Assembly (NCBI GenBank): GCA_003504855.1
Contig: DNZD01000042.1
Span: forward strand, 1 to 9,363
From: Cytophagales bacterium
Lineage (GTDB): Bacteria > Bacteroidota > Bacteroidia > Cytophagales > Cyclobacteriaceae
Reading direction: 5' to 3'
DNA length: 9,363 nucleotides
In this document: in pieces, positions 1 through 6,094 of the stretch
How the letters are laid out: each line of letters starts with the position of its first letter
How positions within the stretch are numbered: position 1 is the stretch's first letter
Notes under the pieces: generated by a model
The model's database searches: none
Seen by the model: only the letters and a program-made list of their open reading frames with translations
What the model was told of the DNA's origin: nothing
Position numbers and translations under genes: made by a program

Positions 1-275
1 TACCGTTCAACATTGCCAGCTACGCCTTACTGACCCACCTCTTTGCCCAGCAATGTAAGCTGGAGCCGGGTGAGTTCGTCTGGACGGGAGGGGATGTTCA
101 CTTGTATGTTAACCACCTGGAGCAGGCCAGACTTCAGTTGACACGTGAACCGTATCCATTGCCCCAATTGATCATTAAGCGGGACCCGGGTAGCTTGTTT
201 GAATATGCATTTGAGGACTTTGAGATTGCCAATTACCAGTATCACCCCGGCATAAAGGCGCCGATCGCGGTGTAA
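1..275 (+). CDS. thyA: Thymidylate synthase, C-terminal 90 residues (5' end outside window)
   Basis: This enzyme makes dTMP from dUMP using 5,10-methylene-tetrahydrofolate, in the cytoplasm. The reading frame starts with the codon at base 3 and begins [10 protein letters not shown]; bases 1-2 belong to a preceding codon, probably Leu. The visible part carries the dUMP-binding Asn (third visible residue, equivalent to E. coli N177) and, 30 residues on, the VHLYVNH block with the His and Tyr equivalent to H207 and Y209. It then has REPYPLP, the FEDFEI block and the usual C-terminus GIKAPIAV. The distance from the Asn to the stop matches E. coli ThyA exactly, so the 3' end is intact. The catalytic Cys lies upstream of the window and cannot be checked. 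No folA follows directly, although that order is common elsewhere. No clear terminator is visible after the stop. Confidence 0.97.
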   Translation, partial: PFNIASYALLTHLFAQQCKLEPGEFVWTGGDVHLYVNHLEQARLQLTREPYPLPQLIIKRDPGSLFEYAFEDFEIANYQYHPGIKAPIAV

Positions 276-323
276 TTGCTTCCGGTCAAATCAATTTAAA
301 TTCGAATGCAGGTTTTCAAGGCA

Positions 324-351
324 TTGGAATTACCCGGAAATCCTATTTTTG
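324..351 (+). promoter_or_regulatory. Possible Bacteroidota-type promoter for the sdaAB cluster
   Basis: A perfect match to the Bacteroidota -7 consensus TAnnTTTG (TATTTTTG) lies at 344-351, with a TTG at 324-326 as a possible -33 element. The spacer is 17 bases, slightly shorter than the usual 19 or so. Transcription would start near 358 and give a leader of about 60 bases before the sdaAB ATG at 418. The rest of the 142-base gap (276-417) is AT-rich and shows no gene, RNA or terminator that I can recognise. The element is short and could occur by chance. Confidence 0.35.
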
Positions 352-417
352 CGGCCTGTTAATACGTTTCGTGTATTTTTTACATCCTTTTGGGGTATTT
401 CAACGTATTCATGCCGT

Positions 418-1089
418 ATGCCAGAAAAAAGCAGTGTTTTTGATATGATTGGTCCGGTTATGATCGGTCCATCCAGTTCGCACACTGCCGGCGTTGTTCG
501 CATCGGGCTGGCGGCACACAAAATTCTGGGTTTCGTTCCTGAACAGGCCGAGATTACCTTCTACAATTCGTTTGCCCGCACCTATGAAGGCCACGGAAGC
601 GACCGTGCGGTCCTTGCGGGCCTCCTGGGATATAAGACTGATGACAAGCGAATCAAGGAATCTATTGAGCTTGCCAAGTCGCAAGGGCTCCAATACCATT
701 TTAAGTCGGTTGGAAACGCCTCAACACTGCACCCGAATTCTATACGCATTCGTGTTTCTAAAGGAGAAAAGTCCATCGAGGTACTCGGCGAGAGTCGGGG
801 AGGCGGATTAATCAACATTGCCGAGGTTAATGGATTTAAAGCTGACTTCAGTGCCAACCTGCACACCGCTATCATAACAGCCGACGACGTGAAAGGAAGT
901 GTGGCATTTATTGCCAGTGTCCTGGCCCACGATGATTGCAACATTGCGACAATGTCCGTTTCCCGCCGTGGGAAGTTTGATATGGCTTGTCTGGTTATAG
1001 AAATGGATTCAGGGATAAAACCTGTAACACTGGAATACGTTCGGAGTCTTAAGTGGATAAAGGAAGTTATTTACATACCGCAAATTTGA
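418..1089 (+). CDS. sdaAB: L-serine dehydratase (iron-sulfur type), beta subunit
   Basis: This is the beta subunit of the two-chain [4Fe-4S] L-serine ammonia-lyase, which converts L-serine to pyruvate and ammonia in the cytoplasm. The 223 residues match the usual size of about 220. The N-terminal part has family signatures GPSSSHTAG (17-25), SFARTYEGHGSDRA (51-64), HPN (105-107) and SRGGG (126-130). An ACT-type domain follows from about residue 148 to 220, containing ADDVKGSVAFIA and a MSVSRRGKFDMA strand. The ATG at 418 is chosen because MPEKSSVFDMIGP fits the family N-terminus. A TTG at 349 would add an unconserved 23-residue leader. No Shine-Dalgarno is visible, as is normal in this phylum. 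The alpha subunit (sdaAA), which carries the Fe-S cysteines, is not adjacent. The stop is 8 bases before the TolC-family start, so the two are probably co-transcribed. Confidence 0.93.
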   Translation: MPEKSSVFDMIGPVMIGPSSSHTAGVVRIGLAAHKILGFVPEQAEITFYNSFARTYEGHGSDRAVLAGLLGYKTDDKRIKESIELAKSQGLQYHFKSVGNASTLHPNSIRIRVSKGEKSIEVLGESRGGGLINIAEVNGFKADFSANLHTAIITADDVKGSVAFIASVLAHDDCNIATMSVSRRGKFDMACLVIEMDSGIKPVTLEYVRSLKWIKEVIYIPQI

Positions 1090-1097
1090 TAGGCATC

Positions 1098-2528
1098 ATG
1101 AGAAGAGTAGTACTGATTTTGATTGTGTTGATTTCCGTGCCGGCCCTGGCCCAGGAAGCAAAGAAATGGACCCTGAAAGAGTGTGTGGACATTGCTCTGG
1201 AGAACAACCTGAGGATTAAGCGCAGTTTTTATAATGTCGAGTCGTTCCGCGCCAACCTGTTGCAATCCAAAGGCTCATTCCTGCCCACCCTCAATGCAGG
1301 TGGTGGATTCACTAAAAACTATGGTCGGGCCCTTAACCCGGTTACCAACCAGTTTGTGAACCGTAATTCAGACGCCATCAACTCTTCCTTGAACGCATCG
1401 CTTACGTTGTTTAATGGACTTCGACTTCAAAATACCTTTCGTCAAAGCCAGCGCGATGTGCTCGCAGCCAACCATGATCTGCAGAAGGCCAAGAACGACG
1501 TGGTTTTGAATGTCGTGACGTTATACACCAATGTAATTTTTAACCAGGAACTTTTTGAGAATGCCAAATACCAATTGAATAGCAGTCAGCAGCAATTAGA
1601 CCGGATCAAGAAGCAGGTGGAGGCTGGTGCCTTGTCGATTTCCAATCAGCTTAATCAGGAGGCCCAGGTGGCCACCAACGAGTTGAACATGATAAACCAG
1701 GAGAATGCGTTGCTATTGTCTGTTCTGCAATTGAAGCAAGCAATGCAGGTGCCCGCAACTGAGAATATGCAAATTGAAATCCCCGACCTTCAGTTGGAGG
1801 ACTTAGTCCTGGAACAGAATGCGGAGGCCGTATATAAGATTGCGCTGGAGTCAATGCCGGAAATCAAAAGTGCGGTGTTGAAAATGGAAAGCGCGAACCT
1901 GGCACTGAAGGCCAACCGTGGTTCATATTTACCAAGATTGTCTTTAACAGGACTTGCTTCTTCCAACTACTCCAGTGTTTCTAATGCAGCCCGCTATCAG
2001 CCGGATGGTACGTTTTCAGTAGGCACCTCGCCCATCGGGGTAACCGCTGGAAATCAACAGGTGTACGCCTATCAGGCCAACCTGGTTCAAATTGCCCCTG
2101 AATATGGCCAGGCAGATCAATTGAAGGACAACGTATTTAAGAGCGTATCGCTGCAGCTGAGTATTCCGATTCTTAACGGATTGGCGACACGCGCAAACGT
2201 TCAGCGCGCGATCATCAGCAAAGAAATTGCGGAGATATCCATCACCGAGACGCAGAATACCCTTCGTCAGAGCATCGAAACAGCATTCAACGATGCGCAG
2301 GCTGCATCCCGTTCATATGCTTCAGCGCTTAAACAAGTGAAGGCGCAGGAGGAGGCGTATCGGATGAATAAGCAACGGTTTGAGGTTGGTGCCCTGAGTG
2401 TAATCGAGTACCAGGTTTCTGAAAATGACCTGTTCCGCGCCAAGTCCGACCTTACCCGATCCAAGTACAATTTTATTTTCAAGAAGAAGATTCTTGATTT
2501 CTACCAGGGCAAACCCATTGAGTTTTAA
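1098..2528 (+). CDS. TolC-family outer-membrane efflux channel
   Basis: This outer-membrane, trans-periplasmic channel protein of a tripartite export system has 476 residues, typical of the OEP family. Residues 1-19 form a classical signal peptide: MRR, a hydrophobic run, then PALAQ with cleavage probably after ALA. The mature part shows the TolC internal duplication. The first repeat contains GSFLPTL (59-65), LTLFNGL (102-108), a long helical region, and KQVEAGALS (172-180). The second repeats this as GSYLPRL (275-281), LSIPILNGL (354-362), helices, and QRFEVGALS (426-434). The two GALS turns mark equivalent positions in each half. The ATG at 1098 is chosen because it begins the signal peptide; the frame stays open upstream into sdaAB, but that would bury the signal sequence. 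The periplasmic adaptor follows after 33 bases, so the two probably form one pump. The substrate cannot be told from sequence. Confidence 0.95.
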   Translation: MRRVVLILIVLISVPALAQEAKKWTLKECVDIALENNLRIKRSFYNVESFRANLLQSKGSFLPTLNAGGGFTKNYGRALNPVTNQFVNRNSDAINSSLNASLTLFNGLRLQNTFRQSQRDVLAANHDLQKAKNDVVLNVVTLYTNVIFNQELFENAKYQLNSSQQQLDRIKKQVEAGALSISNQLNQEAQVATNELNMINQENALLLSVLQLKQAMQVPATENMQIEIPDLQLEDLVLEQNAEAVYKIALESMPEIKSAVLKMESANLALKANRGSYLPRLSLTGLASSNYSSVSNAARYQPDGTFSVGTSPIGVTAGNQQVYAYQANLVQIAPEYGQADQLKDNVFKSVSLQLSIPILNGLATRANVQRAIISKEIAEISITETQNTLRQSIETAFNDAQAASRSYASALKQVKAQEEAYRMNKQRFEVGALSVIEYQVSENDLFRAKSDLTRSKYNFIFKKKILDFYQGKPIEF

Positions 2529-2561
2529 TCGCACCTTAATCCACCTTTAATATTTGTTCGA

Positions 2562-3947
2562 ATGGCAAAGCAGCAAAAAAAGAAATCAAATTTGATTTAT
2601 TACCTCATCGGAGGTGTAGTCGTACTTATTTTATTCCTCATCGTTGCCCGTCAGGCGGGATGGATCGGAAAGACAAAGGAAATTGAAGTTGAATTTGCCA
2701 AGGCTTCCCGGTTGAGCATTACCGAGAAGGTGAGTGCATCCGGTACGGTGCAACCCGTGATTGAAGTTAAACTAGCCCCTGAGGTGTCGGGCGAGATTAT
2801 TGAACTCAATGTGGAGGATGGAGATTCAGTTCGTTTGGGTCAGGGTCTTGTGAAGATCCGTCCTGACACCTGGTTAAGTCAGCAGGAGCGGGCAGAAGCT
2901 TCCTTGAGTCAGCAACGGGCTAACCTGGAGTCTTCCAAGTCTGCCTTGAGCCGGTCAGAAGCTCAGTTTACCCGTGTAGAGGCCGAGTTTAAACGCCAGG
3001 AAAAACTGTATAGCCAGAAAGTGATTTCAGATGCAGATATGCAATTGGCCAAGCAGAATTATGAAGTAGCCAAAAATGATTTGAGCTCTGCGCGACAGAC
3101 CGTAGAGGCTGCCAAGTTTATTGTGAACAGCACCGAGGCTTCTGTGAAAGAGTCCCGCGAAAATGTGCGTAAGACGCTGGTGGTGGCACCGCTTACTGGT
3201 ATTGTTTCCAAACTAAGTGTAAAGAAAGGCGAACGCGTAGTAGGGACAGCCACCATGGGTGGTACTGAAATGCTACGCATAGCAGACCTCAACAAAATGG
3301 AAGTACGGGTGAACGTGAATGAGAATGACATTGTGCGGGTGCACCTGAATGATACGGTTAATATTGATGTTGATGCTTATCAGAACATTGGAAAGCAATT
3401 CAAAGGGCTTGTAACGAATATTGCCAATACGGCCAAAGACAAGGCTTCCGCAGATGCTATTACAGAATTTGAAGTTCGGATTCTAATACTTCGCTCATCT
3501 TACAAAGACCTGATGAAGCAGGGAAATCGTTACCCATTCCGCCCAGGGATGACCGCCAGCGTAGATATCCTCACCAACCGGAAAGACAAGGTGTTGTCTG
3601 TGCCGCTTGCCGCGGTGACAACCCGCGATCCGAACGCCAAGGAGGTGAAGGAAGGTCCTGAACAGCAAGGTGGACAGGCAAATAGCAACCGGGCTGAAGA
3701 CCCTAAGAAAGTCCAGAAAAAGACCGAGAAGGTGGTCGTATTTGTAAATGACAAGGGCAAGGCCAAGATGGTAGAAGTGAAGACCGGTATCAGCGACTAC
3801 GACAATATTGAAATCCTGGAAGGAATCTCGGATTCCACACAGGTGGTGGTAGGGCCCTTCCTGGCGGTGTCCAAACGCCTGAAGGACGGTGATGCCATCA
3901 AGCAGGTGGTGAAGAAGAAGGAAGAAAAGAAAGACGAATCCAAATAG
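2562..3947 (+). CDS. Periplasmic adaptor (membrane fusion protein), MacA/HlyD type
   Basis: This adaptor links an inner-membrane transporter to the TolC channel encoded just upstream. Its 461 residues show, in order: a Lys-rich cytoplasmic N-terminus; one membrane anchor (about 11-29); the first lipoyl half-motif (about 74-99, EVSGEIIELNVEDGDSV); and a long alpha-helical hairpin (about 103-206). Then come the second lipoyl half (APLTGIVSKLSVKKG, 209-223), a beta-barrel to about 350, and a membrane-proximal domain (about 389-447). The hairpin tip has R145, L149 and S156, fitting the R(x)3L(x)6S motif through which adaptors contact TolC tips. Two odd parts are a polar, probably disordered linker at about 357-389 (KEGPEQQGGQANSN region) and a Lys/Glu-rich C-terminal tail. 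No ABC, RND or MFS partner is adjacent. MacA type is my preference because MacB-linked adaptors in this phylum look similar, but an RND partner is not excluded. A strong terminator follows at once. Confidence 0.94.
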   Translation: MAKQQKKKSNLIYYLIGGVVVLILFLIVARQAGWIGKTKEIEVEFAKASRLSITEKVSASGTVQPVIEVKLAPEVSGEIIELNVEDGDSVRLGQGLVKIRPDTWLSQQERAEASLSQQRANLESSKSALSRSEAQFTRVEAEFKRQEKLYSQKVISDADMQLAKQNYEVAKNDLSSARQTVEAAKFIVNSTEASVKESRENVRKTLVVAPLTGIVSKLSVKKGERVVGTATMGGTEMLRIADLNKMEVRVNVNENDIVRVHLNDTVNIDVDAYQNIGKQFKGLVTNIANTAKDKASADAITEFEVRILILRSSYKDLMKQGNRYPFRPGMTASVDILTNRKDKVLSVPLAAVTTRDPNAKEVKEGPEQQGGQANSNRAEDPKKVQKKTEKVVVFVNDKGKAKMVEVKTGISDYDNIEILEGISDSTQVVVGPFLAVSKRLKDGDAIKQVVKKKEEKKDESK

Positions 3948-3948
3948 C

Positions 3949-3978
3949 AAAGAGGCCCCGAACAGGGGCTTCTTTATT
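3949..3978 (+). terminator. Rho-independent terminator after the efflux adaptor gene
   Basis: AAAGAGGCCCC (3949-3959) pairs with GGGGCTTCTTT (3965-3975) around the 5-base loop GAACA. This gives an 11-bp stem with one G-U wobble, followed by ATT and immediately preceded by an A-run. It begins one base after the adaptor stop codon and 11 bases lie between it and the ppa start, so it cleanly separates the sdaAB-tolC-adaptor unit from ppa. The A-rich 5' flank gives a partial U-tract on the opposite strand too, but nothing on that strand ends here. Confidence 0.88.
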
Positions 3979-3989
3979 ACCTTTAGGGT

Positions 3990-4535
3990 ATGATCAAGCA
4001 TCCCTGGCACGAAGCGCCCACCGGTAGACAGGTCCCGGAGTTTGTTAATGGTATCATCGAGATTTCAACGGGCATGCGTGCCAAGTATGAAGTAGATAAG
4101 GAGACCGGCTTACTTAAGTTGGACCGGGTGTTGTACTCATCCGTCTATTACCCGGCCAATTATGGGTTTATCCCTCAGACGCTGGGGGAAGACATGGATC
4201 CCCTGGACATCATGATATTGTCCCTGGTGCCTATTCAGCCACTATGCCTGGTACCCGCACGGGTCATCGGAGTGATGCGTATGGTGGATCAGGGCCTGGC
4301 CGATGAGAAGATTCTGGCCGTGGCAGAGCACGATGCCAGTGTGGGGCATCTGAAGGATGTCAAAGAGTTGCCGCCGCACTTCACCCTGGAATTGAGGGAA
4401 TTCTTCGAGACCTATAAGCGCCTGGAGAATAAAGTGGTTACTGTTCCGGACTTTCAGGGTAAGGATACCGCCCTGGAGATCATCACGCGGTCCATGAGTT
4501 ATTATCAGACCCGAATTAGGCCTACCCTGCAATAG
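3990..4535 (+). CDS. ppa: Inorganic pyrophosphatase, family I
   Basis: This soluble cytoplasmic enzyme hydrolyses pyrophosphate to two phosphates, pulling forward nucleic-acid, protein and lipid synthesis. The 181 residues are the normal bacterial length. Metal and substrate residues are present: E24 (IIEIST), K32 (AKYE), R46 (LDRVLYSS) and the [12 protein letters not shown] block (53-64). The triple-Asp signature is D68, D70 and D73 (EDMDPLD), followed by D100, D105 and K107 (VDQGLADEK) and Y142-K143. [12 protein letters not shown] is the usual N-terminus, so the ATG at 3990 is secure. It sits 11 bases after a terminator, so it needs its own promoter; TACCTTTA at 3978-3985 resembles the -7 element but would leave almost no leader. 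The glycosyltransferase gene starts 3 bases after the stop, so the two are probably co-transcribed. Confidence 0.97.
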   Translation: MIKHPWHEAPTGRQVPEFVNGIIEISTGMRAKYEVDKETGLLKLDRVLYSSVYYPANYGFIPQTLGEDMDPLDIMILSLVPIQPLCLVPARVIGVMRMVDQGLADEKILAVAEHDASVGHLKDVKELPPHFTLELREFFETYKRLENKVVTVPDFQGKDTALEIITRSMSYYQTRIRPTLQ

Positions 4536-4538
4536 TGC

Positions 4539-5525
4539 ATGTCGCGTTCCTTTCTTATTATACAAACTGCATTCATTGGGGACGTCATATTGGCCACAGC
4601 GCTGATTGAGTCACTCAAGCGAAAATTCCCGGATGCCAGTATCGACATGGTGGTGCGCCGGGGGAATGAGTCCTTATTGCAAGGTCATCCTTTGTTGCGT
4701 GAAGTTATTGTATTTGACAAGCGCAATAAATACCGGAATTTATTTCACCTCATTCGAAAGATCAGGAGCAATCGTTATAGCGCAGCGATCAACGTACAAC
4801 GCTTTGCGACAACAGGCATCATCACTGTCTGCTCAGGAGCGGGTGAAACGGTAGGCTTTGACAAAAACCCTTTTTCATTCCTTTTCAGCCGCAAGATCCC
4901 TCACCAGCAAGAGGGCATGCATGAGATTCAACGGAATCACCTGCTTATCGCGCACCTGATTTCAGAGCCTGCCTCAAGACCAAGGCTCTACCCAACGAAA
5001 GATCAGTTTGATAAGATCGCAGCGTATGGTATTGGCTCCTATATCACCTTGTCGCCAGCCTCAGTTTGGTTTACCAAGCAGCACGCTAAAGAGAAGTGGC
5101 TTGAATTTCTGCAGTCCATTCCTGACCACTTGAAGGTGTATCTTTTGGGAGCCGCAAGCGATCAACCCTTATGCGAAGAGCTGCGAACTTCTGGTGGTAA
5201 TGCCTCGGTAACTACCCTTGCGGGAAAACTCTCGTTGCTGGAATCGGCGGCTTTGATGCGAGGAGCAGTGATGAATTATGTGAATGATTCAGCGCCCATG
5301 CATTTGGCCTCAGCACTCAATGCGCCTGTAACGGCGGTGTATTGTTCAACTGTTCCAGAGTTCGGCTTCGGGCCATTATCTGACCAATCGATCATCGTTC
5401 AGACTAATCAACAGCTGTCCTGTCGCCCATGTGGCCTTCACGGCTTCAAGGCTTGTCCCCAGGGCCACTTTAGATGTTCCCTGGATATAACAGTCAGTCA
5501 ATTGACAGCCAGTCTTACAGCCTAA
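4539..5525 (+). CDS. Glycosyltransferase family 9 (ADP-heptose:LPS heptosyltransferase-like)
   Basis: This protein probably transfers a sugar from a nucleotide-sugar donor (ADP-heptose in characterised relatives) to LPS core or another surface glycan at the cytoplasmic face of the inner membrane. The 328 residues have the GT-B layout. The N-terminal Rossmann-like half starts FLIIQTAFIGDVILATAL, with D15 at the position of the catalytic Asp of WaaC. A central LSPASVWFTK motif (171-180) follows, then the C-terminal donor-binding signature NDSAPMHLASAL (249-260). Near the end four cysteines (C295, C298, C306, C313; CRPCG and KACPQGH) follow the pattern C-x2-C-x7-C-x6-C, seen in many GT9 proteins. 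The ATG at 4539, 3 bases after the ppa stop, gives the expected N-terminus. The gene ends in a 4-base tail-to-tail overlap with the Maf gene. The family is secure; the exact sugar and acceptor are not known. Confidence 0.92.
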   Translation: MSRSFLIIQTAFIGDVILATALIESLKRKFPDASIDMVVRRGNESLLQGHPLLREVIVFDKRNKYRNLFHLIRKIRSNRYSAAINVQRFATTGIITVCSGAGETVGFDKNPFSFLFSRKIPHQQEGMHEIQRNHLLIAHLISEPASRPRLYPTKDQFDKIAAYGIGSYITLSPASVWFTKQHAKEKWLEFLQSIPDHLKVYLLGAASDQPLCEELRTSGGNASVTTLAGKLSLLESAALMRGAVMNYVNDSAPMHLASALNAPVTAVYCSTVPEFGFGPLSDQSIIVQTNQQLSCRPCGLHGFKACPQGHFRCSLDITVSQLTASLTA

Positions 5526-6094
5526 GGCTGGAAGGCCTGCAGGTGTTTGTAGACCTTGTGCATGGGAAGCCCCATGACCGTAAAGTATGACCCATTGATG
5601 CGTTCAATGCCCACCATCCCGAGCCAATCCTGAGCTCCGTAGGCACCTGCTTTGTCCAATGGCTTGTGGGTGTTCACATAGTACCTGATCTCATCAGCGG
5701 TGAGGGAGCAAAATGTAACTTCAGTCCGGTCATCGAAAACGTCTATTTTGTTCCGGTCCATCAAACAGACGGCGGTAATGACCGTATGGGTCTTGCCTGA
5801 TAAGCGGGTTAACATGCTACAGGCCTCGGCAGCATCTGCAGGCTTGTTGAGTATGGCCCCCTTGAGGATGACTACCGTATCCGAAGCGATGATGATCTCG
5901 TCAGTAATTTGGTTGAACAGACTTTTTGCTTTGCGCTCTGCCAGGAAGGAGGGAACCCGTTCTGGTGCCATGGAAGATGGAAACGATTCATCACTGTCGG
6001 GCCTCGCCGTTTGAAAAGCAAAGCCTGCCTCTTTCATGAGGTATTGCCGGCGAGGAGAGGTGGAGGCAAGAATAAGCTTCCGACTAAATTGCAT
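5522..6094 (-). CDS. maf: Maf family nucleotide pyrophosphatase (dTTP/UTP-type likely)
   Basis: Maf proteins hydrolyse non-canonical or excess nucleoside triphosphates to the monophosphate and PPi, in the cytoplasm. The 190 residues match the usual 190-200. Visible motifs are LASTSPRRQYLM (9-20, phosphate-binding loop), SDTVV (71-75, with D72 as the metal or base Asp), NKP (83-85), and DKAGAYGAQ (147-155) followed by INGSYFTVMGLP (166-177). The DKAGAYG form is found in YhdE-like members acting on dTTP/UTP; that assignment is inferred. The start is the ATG at 6094, because MQFSRKLILASTSPRR is the family N-terminus. An upstream ATG at 6160 would add 22 unconserved residues lying inside the DUF1015 gene. 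From 6094 the gene overlaps the DUF1015 gene by 11 bases (ATGCAATTTAG), which points to translational coupling as the last gene of the accC-DUF1015-maf operon. Confidence 0.95.
   Translation of the reverse strand: MQFSRKLILASTSPRRQYLMKEAGFAFQTARPDSDESFPSSMAPERVPSFLAERKAKSLFNQITDEIIIASDTVVILKGAILNKPADAAEACSMLTRLSGKTHTVITAVCLMDRNKIDVFDDRTEVTFCSLTADEIRYYVNTHKPLDKAGAYGAQDWLGMVGIERINGSYFTVMGLPMHKVYKHLQAFQP

Noticed and set aside
293..302. Palindrome AATTTAAATT in the gap after thyA
   Set aside because: It is short and AT-only, and expected by chance in an AT-rich spacer; it is far from the likely promoter.
349..417. TTG start giving sdaAB a 23-residue N-terminal extension
   Set aside because: The extension is not family-like and would begin within the predicted -7 element; the ATG at 418 fits homologues.
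411..443. Tiny upstream frame (ATG at 411, 10 codons then TGA) overlapping the sdaAB start
   Set aside because: It could in principle regulate sdaAB, but nothing supports translation and such short frames are expected by chance.
2549..2556. AATATTTG before the adaptor gene as an internal promoter
   Set aside because: It matches 7 of 8 bases of the -7 element, but no -33 element lies at the right distance and the ATG is only 5 bases downstream.
3495..4010. Minus-strand open frame of 171 codons over the end of the adaptor gene and the terminator
   Set aside because: It crosses the terminator and the ppa start, reads as low-complexity hydrophobic sequence produced by Lys/Glu codons on the other strand, and matches no family I know.
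5497..5506. Palindrome GTCAATTGAC near the end of the glycosyltransferase gene
   Set aside because: It is ten bases inside coding sequence, with no loop for a hairpin and no regulatory context.
5518..5530. CAGCC-TAA-GGCTG as a bidirectional terminator
   Set aside because: The stem is only 5 bp with a 3-base loop and no T-run on either strand.
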